Shown here: positions 42,921-51,600 of the stretch, one piece after another
Position numbering within the stretch: the stretch's first letter is position 1
Layout of the letters: every line of letters starts with the position of its first letter
Origin: Curtobacterium pusillum
GTDB lineage: Bacteria; Actinomycetota; Actinomycetes; Actinomycetales; Microbacteriaceae
NCBI RefSeq assembly: GCF_007680845.1
Contig: NZ_VEIY01000004.1
Coordinates: 266,410-330,409 of the forward strand
Direction: 5' to 3'
DNA: 64,000 nucleotides
Notes under the pieces: generated by a model
The model's database searches: none
What the model saw: the letters and a program-made list of their open reading frames with translations, nothing else
Told to the model about the DNA's origin: nothing
Made by a program: the position numbers and the translations under genes

Positions 42921-43198
42921 CCGCACGTCAGGTGCTCGCGCAGGGACTGCAGCGCGCCGAGTCCGAGCGCGAGCGGCGTTGGAGCCCGGGTCAGTACTCC
43001 CGTCGGGAGGTCCACCAAGCGGCCGGGATGGTCGCCGCGCAGTCCGGGACGAGTCCGGCGGACGCGCTCCTGCTCCTCCGTGCCGCAGCGTTCTCAGCCG
43101 GTACGAGCCTCCAGTCCGTGTCCTCGGACGTCATCGCTCGCGTCATCGGCTTCGAGCGGCCACTCGACCCCGGCGCAGCAGGAAGGAACCCGACATGA
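42917..43198 (+). pseudogene. ANTAR-domain fragment (3' half of a GAF-ANTAR gene)
   Basis: A 93-residue product starting at GTG 42917. The segment YSRREVHQAAGMVAAQSGTSPADALLLLRAAAF resembles the ANTAR RNA-binding helix pair of AmiR/NasR-type proteins. GTG 42917 overlaps the GAF fragment's TGA, and its own TGA overlaps the ATG of the intact GAF-ANTAR gene (ATGA). If translated it would be a stand-alone ANTAR protein. Confidence 0.6.
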
Positions 43199-43944
43199 CG
43201 GAAGACCGCGAACGCCGTCTCATCGACGCGTTCGTCGAGGTTACCGGCAGTCTGGTCGCCGACTACGACGTCGTCGAGATGCTGCAGACCCTCGTCGACA
43301 ACGCGACGGACCTGTTCGACGTCGACGCCGCCGGCATCATGTTGGCGAACCAGGACAGTGAGCTCGAGGTCATCGTCGCGACGAGCGAGCGGAGCAACCT
43401 GCTCGGCATCCTCCAGCTCGAGGCGGGTGAGGGCCCGTGCATCGAGGCGTTCCGGACCGGCACCACGGTGTCCGCGGACGATCCGGAGGACATGGGGCGA
43501 CGGTGGCCGGTCTTCGCGACCGAGTCGGGGACCGCCGGGTACGCGTCCGTGCACTCGATCCCGCTCCGGGCTCGAGCTGCCGTCCTCGGATCGCTCAACC
43601 TGTTCCGGAACACCCCCGGCCACCTCAACGATCGTGACGCTGCGGCCGCCCGAGCCCTGACCGACGTCGCGACCATCATCATCCTGCAGCAGCAGAGTGC
43701 CGGCCACGCCGCCCGGGCGCAGGAGCAGTTGCAGCAGGCCCTGGACAGCCGGATCGCGATCGAGCAGGCCAAGGGCTTCCTCGCGCACACCCACCAGGTG
43801 GACATGGACACGGCGTTCGCACTGCTGCGCCGGTACGCGAGGTCGCACCAGATGCTGCTGCAGGAGGCCGCGCGCGGCGTCACCGAACGGACGATCGTGA
43901 TCCCTCCGGCGCAGGTCCCCGACCCGGCCCCGAGCGCGACCTGA
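43195..43944 (+). CDS. GAF and ANTAR domain protein (RNA-binding antiterminator-type regulator)
   Basis: A 249-residue protein. The GAF domain is in residues about 15-155 (DYDVVEMLQTLVDNATDLFDVDAAGIMLAN, GRRWPVFA, SVHSIPLRARAAVLGSLNLF). The ANTAR domain at about 170-230 has RIAIEQAKGFLAHTHQVDMDTAFALLRRYAR. ANTAR proteins bind tandem RNA hairpins to stop termination; the GAF domain supplies the signal. ATG 43195 overlaps the fragment upstream, and GGAAGGA lies about ten bases before. Confidence 0.9.
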   Translation: MTEDRERRLIDAFVEVTGSLVADYDVVEMLQTLVDNATDLFDVDAAGIMLANQDSELEVIVATSERSNLLGILQLEAGEGPCIEAFRTGTTVSADDPEDMGRRWPVFATESGTAGYASVHSIPLRARAAVLGSLNLFRNTPGHLNDRDAAAARALTDVATIIILQQQSAGHAARAQEQLQQALDSRIAIEQAKGFLAHTHQVDMDTAFALLRRYARSHQMLLQEAARGVTERTIVIPPAQVPDPAPSAT

Positions 43945-43953
43945 CCGGAGCGC

Positions 43954-44244
43954 TCAGACCTTCGGCGGCCCGTGGCGGACCGCCCGCGCGCGCCAGGAGA
44001 TCTCCTCGACGAACGCGCGGGTGTCCGGGCCCATCGGGTCCTCGGCCGCGTCCTCGACGAGCAGACCGAGCGCGGGGGCGAGCAGGAACGTCGTCGTCGT
44101 GGTGCTCCCGAACGCGTCGACTGTCGGGACGGCGACGGTGTCGGCGAGACCGGAGTGCGCGAGGGCGGCTGCGTAGTCGAGGACCGCGTCGGCGGCTTCG
44201 TCCGTGGTGAGGACGGCAGTCAGGCCGTAGACGATGTTCTTCAT
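43954..44244 (-). CDS. hypothetical protein
   Basis: A 96-residue protein (MKNIVYGLTAVLTTDEAADAVLDYAAALA to RHGPPKV) with a Thr run (FGSTTTTTF) and no clear domain. The even composition and ATG start support a real gene. It converges on the GAF-ANTAR gene with a gap of nine bases. Function unknown. Confidence 0.6.
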   Translation of the reverse strand: MKNIVYGLTAVLTTDEAADAVLDYAAALAHSGLADTVAVPTVDAFGSTTTTTFLLAPALGLLVEDAAEDPMGPDTRAFVEEISWRARAVRHGPPKV

Positions 44245-44392
44245 GGTGCCTCGCGTGCCGTGGTGGTCTGGGCGAGGGCGGCCTGCGCTCGGCGCGAGTC
44301 GTCATCCGGGGACGCGGGAAGGGCGCGGACCCGGGGCCGGACAGCTGACCGACCCGAAGCGGATCTTACGTGGACCCGGCTGACCGGCCTCT

Positions 44393-45424
44393 TCAGGCGA
44401 TCGGCGGCGCGGCAGCCGTGCTCGCGCGTTCGACCAGCCGCACCGGCACCAGGTCCGCCGTGGAGCGCACGGGCTCACCCGCGATCTGGGCGAGCAGGTT
44501 CGAGACCGCTCGGCGTCCGACCTCGTCGAAGGACTGGTGCACGGTGGTGAGCGGCGGCCAGAACGAGTCGGACTCGGGGGAGTCGTCGAACCCGACGACG
44601 CTCAGGGTCTCGGGGACGGCGCGGCCGAGTTCGTGTGCGGCGCGGAGGACGCCGAGCGCGGTCTGGTCGTTCGCGGCGAACACGGCGGTGATCTCCGGCC
44701 GACCCGCGATCGAGCGCCCCGCCCGGTAGCCGGACTCGGCGCTCCACCCGCCGTGGAAGACCGGCGGGACGGTGCGGCCGGCGGCTTCGAGCGTGGCCTT
44801 CCAGGCGGCGAGTCGACGGGCGGCGGAGTACGAGGACGCAGGTCCCGCGACGTGCCAGACGGTTTCGTGCCCGAGGTCGAGCAGGTGCTGGGTGGCCTGC
44901 CGCGCGCCGTCGGCCTGGTCGGTGTCGATCGCGGGGTGCTGGGTGGTGCCGGTCGAGTCGATGACGACCATCGGGACCCCGTCGGGCAGGACGACCTCGG
45001 CGGTGTCGATGATGTGCGACTCGATGATGATGACCACGCCGTCGACGGCCTGTTCGTGCAGTCGCGAGAACGCCGAGCGGACGCCTTCCTCGGTGCGGGA
45101 GGCCATCGGCAGCAGCGTGATCGTGAAGTCGGCGGCACCGGCGGCGTCGGCGATCGCTTCGAGCGTGCGCATGTTGCCGTAGGACGCGAGCGTGAACATG
45201 ATCACGCCGATCGTCCGGAAGTGGCCGGACCGCAGGGCTCGTGCCGCCCGGTTCGGTCGGTACCCCAGCGAGGACATCGCGCGCTGGACCCGGTCGCGGG
45301 TGTCCGGGGAGACGTTGTCGAAGCCCCGGGCGACGCGGGACACGGTCTGCATCGAGACCCCGGCCGCCTCGGCCACGGCGGCCATCGACGGGGATCGACG
45401 CGTACCGGACAGGTCGGTCGTCAC
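44393..45424 (-). CDS. LacI family transcriptional repressor of the galactoside locus
   Basis: A 343-residue LacI/GalR protein. The HTH covers about residues 13-35 (SMAAVAEAAGVSMQTVSRVARG), the hinge contains GYRPNRAARALRSG and the sugar-binding domain ends WPPLTTVHQSFDEVGRRAV. The start is taken as GTG 45424 with GGAGAG upstream; a longer frame to ATG 45487 runs into the operator. It is divergent from the permease-permease-binding protein-GH35 operon, which it very likely represses until the inducing galactoside is present. Confidence 0.9.
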   Translation of the reverse strand: MTTDLSGTRRSPSMAAVAEAAGVSMQTVSRVARGFDNVSPDTRDRVQRAMSSLGYRPNRAARALRSGHFRTIGVIMFTLASYGNMRTLEAIADAAGAADFTITLLPMASRTEEGVRSAFSRLHEQAVDGVVIIIESHIIDTAEVVLPDGVPMVVIDSTGTTQHPAIDTDQADGARQATQHLLDLGHETVWHVAGPASSYSAARRLAAWKATLEAAGRTVPPVFHGGWSAESGYRAGRSIAGRPEITAVFAANDQTALGVLRAAHELGRAVPETLSVVGFDDSPESDSFWPPLTTVHQSFDEVGRRAVSNLLAQIAGEPVRSTADLVPVRLVERASTAAAPPIA

Positions 45425-45520
45425 GGGGCTCTCCGATCGGTGTGCAGGGACGTCGAACGCGAGGCCCCTCACCGGACGGTAGCGCATGTTGACGTTGCCA
45501 TGCTATCGTCGCGGCGTTCG

Positions 45521-45536
45521 ATGTTGACGTCAACAT
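45521..45536. promoter_or_regulatory. LacI-family operator ATGTTGACGTCAACAT
   Basis: A perfect 16-bp palindrome. An imperfect relative, ATGTTGACGTTGCCAT, lies at 45486-45501, 35 bp away. Both are between the divergent LacI gene and the galactoside operon. Confidence 0.85.
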
Positions 45537-45584
45537 AGACGTCCACCGCACCATGCACCCGGACACACACGACGAAGGAGTCAC

Positions 45585-46520
45585 ATGAGCACGCTGGAAG
45601 CGCGCGCACCCGGAGCCACCGCCCCGGCCGCGTCACCGCGGCGCCGCGCGAAGCCCCGCGGCCGCTGGACGGGGTGGCTCTTCGTCGGACCGTTCGTCGT
45701 CGTCCTCGTGGCGATGCTCATCGTGCCGATCGGCTACGCCCTCTGGCTCAGCCTGTTCCGCGACCAGCTCATCGGCGGCAACCAGTTCGTCTGGTTCGCC
45801 AACTACGTCCAGCTCTTCCAGGACGCCAAGTTCTGGTCGGGCCTCGGCCGGGTCGCGCTGTTCCTCCTCGTGCAGGTCCCGATCATGCTCGGCCTCGCAC
45901 TGGTCGCCGCCCTCGCGCTCGACAGTGCCCGACTGTGGGGGACGAGCTTCTTCCGCATCGCCGTGTTCCTGCCGTACGCGGTCCCCGGTGTCGTCGCGGC
46001 ACTCATCTGGGGCTTCATCTACGGCAACCAGTTCGGCCTCACCGGCGCCGCGAACCACGCGCTCGGCATCGACCTGCTGCAGCCGTTCAGCCCGAGCTGG
46101 GTCCTGACGTCGATCGGCAACGTGGTCACGTGGGAGTTCCTCGGCTACAACATGCTGATCTTCTACGCGGCGCTCCGCACCGTCCCCGGCGAGCTGTACG
46201 AAGCGGCGGAGCTCGACGGTGCCGGCCCGCTGCGCACGGTGTTCTCGATCAAGCTCCCGGCGCTCCGCGGCCCGATGGTGATCGCCACGATCTTCTCCAT
46301 CATCGGCAGCTTCCAGCTCTTCAACGAGCCGAACCTGCTGAAGACCCTCGCCCCGAACGTCATCGGCAGCGCCTTCACCCCGAACATGTACGCCTACTCG
46401 CTGTCCTTCAGTGGTCAGCAGTTCAACTACTCCGCCACCGTCGCGATCGTCATGGGCGTCATCACCGCCGTGATCGCCTACGTCGTCCAGGTCCGCGGCA
46501 GCCGCGAGGAGAACCGATGA
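45585..46520 (+). CDS. sugar ABC transporter permease (MalF-like)
   Basis: A 311-residue permease with six segments and the EAA loop YEAAELDGAGPLRTVFSIKLPALRGP. GAAGGAG lies about 8 bases before ATG 45585. It is the first gene of the galactoside operon, downstream of the LacI operators. Its stop overlaps the ATG of the second permease (ATGA). Confidence 0.93.
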   Translation: MSTLEARAPGATAPAASPRRRAKPRGRWTGWLFVGPFVVVLVAMLIVPIGYALWLSLFRDQLIGGNQFVWFANYVQLFQDAKFWSGLGRVALFLLVQVPIMLGLALVAALALDSARLWGTSFFRIAVFLPYAVPGVVAALIWGFIYGNQFGLTGAANHALGIDLLQPFSPSWVLTSIGNVVTWEFLGYNMLIFYAALRTVPGELYEAAELDGAGPLRTVFSIKLPALRGPMVIATIFSIIGSFQLFNEPNLLKTLAPNVIGSAFTPNMYAYSLSFSGQQFNYSATVAIVMGVITAVIAYVVQVRGSREENR

Positions 46521-47476
46521 GCACCGCCACCGTCACCGAGGCGACCACGACGCAGCGCGACCCGCGCGAGGAGGCGAGCCGCGCCTCCAGGCCGACCCGC
46601 ACCCGCCGCCTGCGGAACGCGGAGGGCGGGCGCAAGCAGAAGCGTTCCGGCCTCCTCACCGCGGTGATGGTCGTCTTCGTCGTGTACTCGTTCGCGCCGC
46701 TGTTCTACCTGCTCGTGAACAGCACGAAGACGCAGACGTCCCTGCTGTCGACGTTCGGCCTGTGGTTCGGCGGGAAGTTCAACCTCTGGCAGAACATCGT
46801 CGACACGCTGACGTACAACGACGGCATCTTCGTGCAGTGGCTCGGCAACACGCTGCTCTACGTCGTCGTCGGCGCCGGTGGCGCGACCCTGCTCGCGACG
46901 ATCGCCGGTTACGGCATGGCGAAGTTCCGCTTCCCGGGCCGGCGCGCGGTGTTCGCGGTCGTCCTCGGCGCGATCGCCGTCCCCGGCACCGCGCTCGCCG
47001 TCCCGACCTTCCTGCTGTTCTCGCAGTTCGGCCTGACGAACACGCCGTGGGCGATCATCCTGCCCTCGCTCATCAGCCCGTTCGGCATGTACCTCATCTG
47101 GACGTACGCGGTCGACGCGATCCCCGCGGAACTCCTCGAGGCCGCTCGCATGGACGGCGCCGGTGAGTTCCGGATCTTCTTCACCATCGCCCTGCGCCTG
47201 CTGGCCCCCGGCGTCGTCACGGTCCTGCTCTTCGCCGTCGTCGCCACCTGGAACAACTACTTCCTGCCGCTCATCATGCTGAGCGACCCGAAGTGGTACC
47301 CGCTCACGGTCGGCCTCAACCAGTGGAACGCCCAGGCCACCGGGTCCGGCGCGCAGCCGATCTACAACCTCGTCGTCACCGGATCGCTCCTCACGATCAT
47401 CCCGATCGTGGTCGCGTTCCTCTTCCTCCAGCGCTTCTGGCAGTCCGGCCTCGCGGCCGGTTCCGTCAAGGCCTGA
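46517..47476 (+). CDS. carbohydrate ABC transporter permease (MalG-like)
   Basis: A 319-residue permease with a long Arg-rich N-terminus, six segments and the EAA loop LEAARMDGAGEFRIFFTIALRLLAP. ATG 46517 is inside the stop region of the partner gene, so the pair is coupled. No ATPase gene is included, so a shared ATPase elsewhere is expected. Confidence 0.93.
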   Translation: MSTATVTEATTTQRDPREEASRASRPTRTRRLRNAEGGRKQKRSGLLTAVMVVFVVYSFAPLFYLLVNSTKTQTSLLSTFGLWFGGKFNLWQNIVDTLTYNDGIFVQWLGNTLLYVVVGAGGATLLATIAGYGMAKFRFPGRRAVFAVVLGAIAVPGTALAVPTFLLFSQFGLTNTPWAIILPSLISPFGMYLIWTYAVDAIPAELLEAARMDGAGEFRIFFTIALRLLAPGVVTVLLFAVVATWNNYFLPLIMLSDPKWYPLTVGLNQWNAQATGSGAQPIYNLVVTGSLLTIIPIVVAFLFLQRFWQSGLAAGSVKA

Positions 47477-47484
47477 CCCGGTCT

Positions 47485-47516
47485 GGAGGCGCGAGGCGGC
47501 CCCGCCACGCGCCTCC
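47485..47516. terminator. GGAGGCGCG hairpin between permease and binding-protein genes
   Basis: GGAGGCGCG (47485-47493) pairs with CGCGCCTCC (47508-47516), and an inner GGCGG/CCGCC adds to the stem. Within an operon this could protect or separate the binding-protein message. Confidence 0.65.
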
Positions 47517-47573
47517 GCCTCCGGTGCACAGCAGCCCTACCCCCCCCCAACACGAAGAAGTGAAAGGCACCCC

Positions 47574-48908
47574 ATGAACAAGCGTCTCCGGCGCGGCCTC
47601 AGCGCCCTCGCCATCGGCGTCACCGCAGCGATGGCCCTCGCCGCCTGCGCGTCCGGCGGATCGTCGTCGGGCGGATCGTCCGACGACATCACGAAGGCCC
47701 TCGAGAAGGGCGGCACGCTGACGTACTGGTCGTGGACGCCGTCCGCGAAGGACCAGGTCGCCGCGTTCGAGAAGGCCTACCCCAAGGTGAAGGTCAAGCT
47801 CGTCAACGCCGGCACCGGTGCCGACCAGTACACGAAGCTGCAGAACACGATCAAGGCCGGCTCCGGTGCCCCGGACGTCGCGCAGGTCGAGTACTACGCG
47901 CTCCCGCAGTTCGCCCTGTCCGACTCGCTGCTCGACCTGTCGTCGTACGGCTTCGGCTCGCTCGAGGACAAGTTCGCCGCGAGCACCTGGAAGTCGGTCA
48001 CCGACGGCGACAAGATCTACGGCCTCCCGCAGGACTCCGGCCCCATGGCGCTGTTCTACAACAAGAAGGTGTTCGACAAGTACGACATCGCGATCCCGAA
48101 GACCTGGGACGAGTACGTCGCCGCGGCGAAGAAGCTGCACGCCGCCGACCCGGACGCGTACATCACCGCGGACTCCGGCGACGCCGGGTTCACCACGAGC
48201 ATGATCGCCCAGGCCGGTGGCACCCCGTTCACCACCAAGGGCGACAAGGTCACGATCGACCTCGCCGACGCGGGCACGAAGAAGTGGACGAGCACCTGGG
48301 ACCAGCTCGTCGAGCAGGGCCTGCTGTCGAAGACCGTCGGGTGGAGCGACGACTGGTACAAGCAGCTCGGCAACGGCCAGATCGCCACGCTCATCACCGG
48401 CGCGTGGATGCCCGGCAACCTCGAGGCCAGCGTCGCCGACGCGTCCGGTGACTGGCGCGTCGCCCCGATGCCGACCTACGACGGCGGCACCGCGCAGACC
48501 GCGAACAACGGTGGCAGCGCCGAGGCGGTCATGAAGCAGACGAAGAACCCGGCACTCGCCGCGGGCTTCCTCAAGTGGCTCAACTCGTCGAAGGCCTCCA
48601 CCAAGGTCTTCATGGCGTCCGGCGGGTTCCCGTCCACCACCGCTGACCTCGACTCGTCGGCGTTCCTCGACGAGAAGCCGGACTACTTCGGCGGCCAGCA
48701 GATCAACAAGGTGCTCGTCGACGCGTCGAAGTCCTCGGACAACGACTTCACGTACCTGCCGTACCAGGTGTACGCGAACAGCGTCTACGCCGACACCGTC
48801 GGCCAGTCGTACGAGAACGGCACGTCGCTCGAGTCCGGTCTCGCGGCCTGGCAGAAGGCCCTCGCCAAGTACGGCAAGGACCAGGGCTTCACCGTCTCGT
48901 CCAAGTAG
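47574..48908 (+). CDS. sugar ABC transporter substrate-binding lipoprotein
   Basis: A 444-residue lipoprotein. The signal peptide ends MALAAC with Cys25, then a Ser/Gly-rich linker. The core has GGTLTYWSWTPSAKDQVAAFEKAYPKVKVKLV and YYALPQFALSD, as in cluster D oligosaccharide-binding proteins. GAAAG lies upstream of ATG 47574. Its place before a GH35 gene and after two permeases suggests it binds galactosides or galacto-oligosaccharides. Confidence 0.92.
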   Translation: MNKRLRRGLSALAIGVTAAMALAACASGGSSSGGSSDDITKALEKGGTLTYWSWTPSAKDQVAAFEKAYPKVKVKLVNAGTGADQYTKLQNTIKAGSGAPDVAQVEYYALPQFALSDSLLDLSSYGFGSLEDKFAASTWKSVTDGDKIYGLPQDSGPMALFYNKKVFDKYDIAIPKTWDEYVAAAKKLHAADPDAYITADSGDAGFTTSMIAQAGGTPFTTKGDKVTIDLADAGTKKWTSTWDQLVEQGLLSKTVGWSDDWYKQLGNGQIATLITGAWMPGNLEASVADASGDWRVAPMPTYDGGTAQTANNGGSAEAVMKQTKNPALAAGFLKWLNSSKASTKVFMASGGFPSTTADLDSSAFLDEKPDYFGGQQINKVLVDASKSSDNDFTYLPYQVYANSVYADTVGQSYENGTSLESGLAAWQKALAKYGKDQGFTVSSK

Positions 48909-48925
48909 TCACACACCTGTAGAAC

Positions 48926-48957
48926 CGGGGCCGTGCGGATCCTTCCGCACGGCCCCG
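48926..48957. terminator. hairpin between the binding-protein and GH35 genes
   Basis: A perfect 13-bp stem, CGGGGCCGTGCGG (48926-48938) with CCGCACGGCCCCG (48945-48957), and an ATCCTT loop. It could attenuate transcription into the GH35 gene or stabilise the binding-protein message. Confidence 0.8.
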
Positions 48958-48977
48958 TCTCCTGAGAGGGTCATCCC

Positions 48978-50822
48978 ATGCGCTTCGCCATCGGCGACAC
49001 CGACTTCCTGCTCGACGGCGAGCCGCACCGGATCCTGTCCGGCGCGATCCACTACTTCCGGGTGCACCCCGACCTCTGGGCGGACCGGATCCGCAAGGCG
49101 AAGCTGATGGGGCTCAACACCATCGAGACGTACGTCGCCTGGAACGCGCACGCACCGTCGCCTGCTTCGTTCAGCCTCGAGGACGGTCTGGACCTCGGCC
49201 GCTTCCTCGACCTCGTCGCGGCCGAGGGCATGCACGCCATCGTCCGCCCCGGCCCCTACATCTGCGCCGAGTGGACCAACGGCGGTCTGCCGTACTGGCT
49301 CTTCGCCGACGGGACCGTGGGGGTCCGGCGGGACGAGCCCGGGTTCCTCGCCGCCGTGCAGGGGTACCTGGAGCACCTCGCGCCCGTCCTCGTCCCGAGG
49401 CAGATCGACCAGGGCGGACCGATCGTGCTCGTGCAGGTCGAGAACGAGTACGGCGCGTACGGCTCCGACCCCGTGTACCTGCAGAAGCTCGAGGCGATGC
49501 ACCGCGCGATCGGCCTCACCGTCCCGTTCACGAGCGTCGACCAGCCGATGGGCACCATGCTCGAGGACGGCTCGCTGCCGTCGCTGCACAAGACCGGGTC
49601 GTTCGGGTCCCGGTCGACGTCACGGCTGGCACGACTGCGCGAGGCGCAGCCCACCGGTCCGCTGATGTGCTCGGAGTTCTGGGACGGCTGGTTCGACAGC
49701 TGGGGCGAACACCACCACACCACCTCGGCCGCCGATTCGGCTTCGGACCTGGACGACCTGTTGGCCGCGGGCGGCTCGGTCAACATCTACATGTTCCACG
49801 GCGGCACGAACTTCGGCTTCACGAACGGGGCGAACGACAAGGGCGTGTACCGGCCGATCGCGACGTCGTACGACTACGACGCGCCGCTCGACGAGGCGGG
49901 GCGGCCGACGGCGAAGTTCCACGCGTTCCGTGCGGTGATCGAGCGCTACGCGCCCGTCCCGCCGCTGCCGGCGTCGATGGAGCCGGGTGGGTCGGGGCGC
50001 CTCGGTGTCGGCGCCGTCGGCGCTGTCGGTTCCGTCGGTGTCGGCCTGGAGGCGCGGGTCGACCCCGCCACGGACGTCGCCGTCCGTCTCGACCGCGTCG
50101 CGTCCCTCCGTTCCCTGCTGCCCGCACTCACCGAGTGGTCCACCCACGACGCCCCGCCCACCTTCGACGCACTCGGAGCCGCCTCCGGCTTCGTGCTGTA
50201 CCGGACCGAGGTCGACCTGCCCAACGGCGGCGTGCTCACGGTCGGCGAGGAGGTCCGGGACCGCGCGATCGTCACCGCCGACGGTGTGGTCGTCGGCGTG
50301 CTCGAGCGCGAGCACCACGACCGCGCCATCGCACTCCCGCCCGTCGTCGGCACGCTCGAGCTCCTCGTCGAGGACCAGGGTCGCGTCGACTACGGCCCCC
50401 GGATCGGCGAGCCGAAGGGGCTGATCGGCGGGGTCGCGATCGGCGGCGTCCCCGTCGCCCGGTGGTCGGCGTCGCCGCTCGAGCTCGACCCCATCGCCCC
50501 CGGAGCGCTCGCGGTCCTCGACGCACTCGAGCCGTCGACCGGTGAGGCCCTGGGCGGCCCGGTGTTCGCGGCGGGGTCGTTCGACCTCGCGGTGGCCGAC
50601 GACCGGTACCTCTCGCTCGACGGGTTCCGGAAGGGGGTCGCCTGGGTGAACGGGTTCTGCCTCGGGCGGTACTGGTCGCGCGGGCCGCAGACGACGCTCG
50701 CGATCCCCGGGCCGGTGCTCCGCGCGGGGCGGAACGAGCTCGTCGTGTTCGAGCTGCACGCGGCGGCGTCCCGGACGGCGTGCCTGCTGCTCGAGCCGGC
50801 GCTCGGCCACACCGAGGCGTAG
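48978..50822 (+). CDS. beta-galactosidase, glycoside hydrolase family 35
   Basis: A 614-residue retaining beta-galactosidase without a signal peptide, so intracellular. The TIM barrel has the proton donor Glu157 in VQVENEYGAYG and the nucleophile Glu233 in CSEFWDGWFDSWGE; FRVHPDLWADRIRKAKLMG and GGTNFGFTNGAN are typical. C-terminal beta-sandwich domains include KGVAWVNGFCLGRYW. It splits terminal galactose from sugars brought in by the upstream transporter. ATG 48978 follows GAGAGGG. Confidence 0.94.
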   Translation: MRFAIGDTDFLLDGEPHRILSGAIHYFRVHPDLWADRIRKAKLMGLNTIETYVAWNAHAPSPASFSLEDGLDLGRFLDLVAAEGMHAIVRPGPYICAEWTNGGLPYWLFADGTVGVRRDEPGFLAAVQGYLEHLAPVLVPRQIDQGGPIVLVQVENEYGAYGSDPVYLQKLEAMHRAIGLTVPFTSVDQPMGTMLEDGSLPSLHKTGSFGSRSTSRLARLREAQPTGPLMCSEFWDGWFDSWGEHHHTTSAADSASDLDDLLAAGGSVNIYMFHGGTNFGFTNGANDKGVYRPIATSYDYDAPLDEAGRPTAKFHAFRAVIERYAPVPPLPASMEPGGSGRLGVGAVGAVGSVGVGLEARVDPATDVAVRLDRVASLRSLLPALTEWSTHDAPPTFDALGAASGFVLYRTEVDLPNGGVLTVGEEVRDRAIVTADGVVVGVLEREHHDRAIALPPVVGTLELLVEDQGRVDYGPRIGEPKGLIGGVAIGGVPVARWSASPLELDPIAPGALAVLDALEPSTGEALGGPVFAAGSFDLAVADDRYLSLDGFRKGVAWVNGFCLGRYWSRGPQTTLAIPGPVLRAGRNELVVFELHAAASRTACLLLEPALGHTEA

Positions 50823-50880
50823 CCCGGGGCCGGGCTGCCGGGGCGGGCGGGGTCCCGGGTAGGATCGGGCGTACTTGGTG

Positions 50881-50956
50881 GAATCGGGCGTACCTGGTCG
50901 GAACGTTCGGCAAGGTACGCCCGATCCCGCTTCCCATCGCAGGCGTGATGGGAAGA
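50881..50956. repeat. dispersed repeat, copy C (reverse orientation)
   Basis: The same unit as copies A and B, inverted and more diverged: TCGGGCGTACCTGGTCGGAA, then GGTACGCCCGAT and CTTCCCATCGCAGGCG. An extra half unit (GATCGGGCGTACTTGG) precedes it. Confidence 0.8.
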
Positions 50957-50978
50957 ACACGGCGTCGAGGGGGACACC

Positions 50979-51131
50979 ATGCTGGATGCGCTGAAGTCGG
51001 TGGGGCGGGTCGTCGTCCTGACCCTGCAGGTGCTCGCGAGGGCGTCGGACGGGCTCGGGTCCAGCGGGGCCGTCGGTCCGGGCGCCGCGCCGATCCCCCC
51101 GACGAAGCCGCCGGAGGAGTACCGGCCCTAG
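50979..51131 (+). CDS. possible 50-residue protein between two repeat copies
   Basis: ATG 50979 gives MLDALKSVGRVVVLTLQVLA with a Gly/Pro-rich tail ending PPTKPPEEYRP. A weak GAGGGGG lies upstream. The N-terminal half could be an amphipathic or membrane helix. I do not recognise a family, and the region could be non-coding. Confidence 0.4.
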   Translation: MLDALKSVGRVVVLTLQVLARASDGLGSSGAVGPGAAPIPPTKPPEEYRP

Positions 51132-51162
51132 CGGGCGGCACCCTTCCGGACGTACTTGCCGT

Positions 51163-51236
51163 TTCCGGGCGTACCCGGTCGGAAGTTCCGCCCGGGTACG
51201 CCCGGATTCGCTTTCCATCGCGGGCGTCTTGGGACG
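51163..51236. repeat. dispersed repeat, copy D
   Basis: In the orientation of copy C and the most diverged: TTCCGGGCGTACCCGGTCGG, then GGGTACGCCCGG and CTTTCCATCGCGGGCG. The partial unit TCCGGACGTACTTGCCG precedes it. Copies C and D flank the small open frame. Confidence 0.75.
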
Positions 51237-51238
51237 GC

Positions 51239-51556
51239 TCAGTCCATCGCGTCCGTCGCGTCCAGCGCGTCGAGCTCGGCCACGGCACGGCGGGCGTCGG
51301 CGATCCGGTCTGCCTCCGGGCGCTCCCACCACTCCGGGCCGCGTTCGCCCAGCCCGTGCTTCGCCAAGCCGTTCCGGTGTCTCGCGGCGGCCAGGGCCTC
51401 GTCGTCGCCAGCCCGCTTCGCCTGCTTGACGGCGTTCCTGCCACGGCCGAGGTGCGACCGGAGCGCCGCCGCGACGTCCTCGGGGAGCGCGGGATCGGTG
51501 CGTCGCCAACGCCGGCCGTCGACGACGAAGAAGTGGTCGTCGGGTTCGGCGGGCAT
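51239..51556 (-). CDS. conserved small protein (VVDGRRWR family), unknown function
   Basis: A 105-residue hydrophilic protein. The N-terminus DDHFFVVDGRRWRRTDPALPEDV and a Lys/Arg/Ala helix (RGRNAVKQAKRAGDDEALAAARHR) ending in LGERGPEWWE match a conserved actinobacterial protein sometimes labelled a biopolymer transporter; I see no membrane segment. ATG 51556 (MPAEPDDHFF) is chosen, and an ATG at 51571 is possible. It is divergent from the SPL-family gene. Confidence 0.7.
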   Translation of the reverse strand: MPAEPDDHFFVVDGRRWRRTDPALPEDVAAALRSHLGRGRNAVKQAKRAGDDEALAAARHRNGLAKHGLGERGPEWWERPEADRIADARRAVAELDALDATDAMD

Positions 51557-51600
51557 GAGTCGAGTCTGCACCGTCGGTGGTGTCCGGTAGACAGGTGGTG

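Noticed and set aside
45425..45487. Longer N-terminus of the LacI regulator from ATG 45487
   Set aside because: It would place the start codon inside the second operator-like site, whereas GTG 45424 has GGAGAG upstream and leaves a normal LacI N-terminus.
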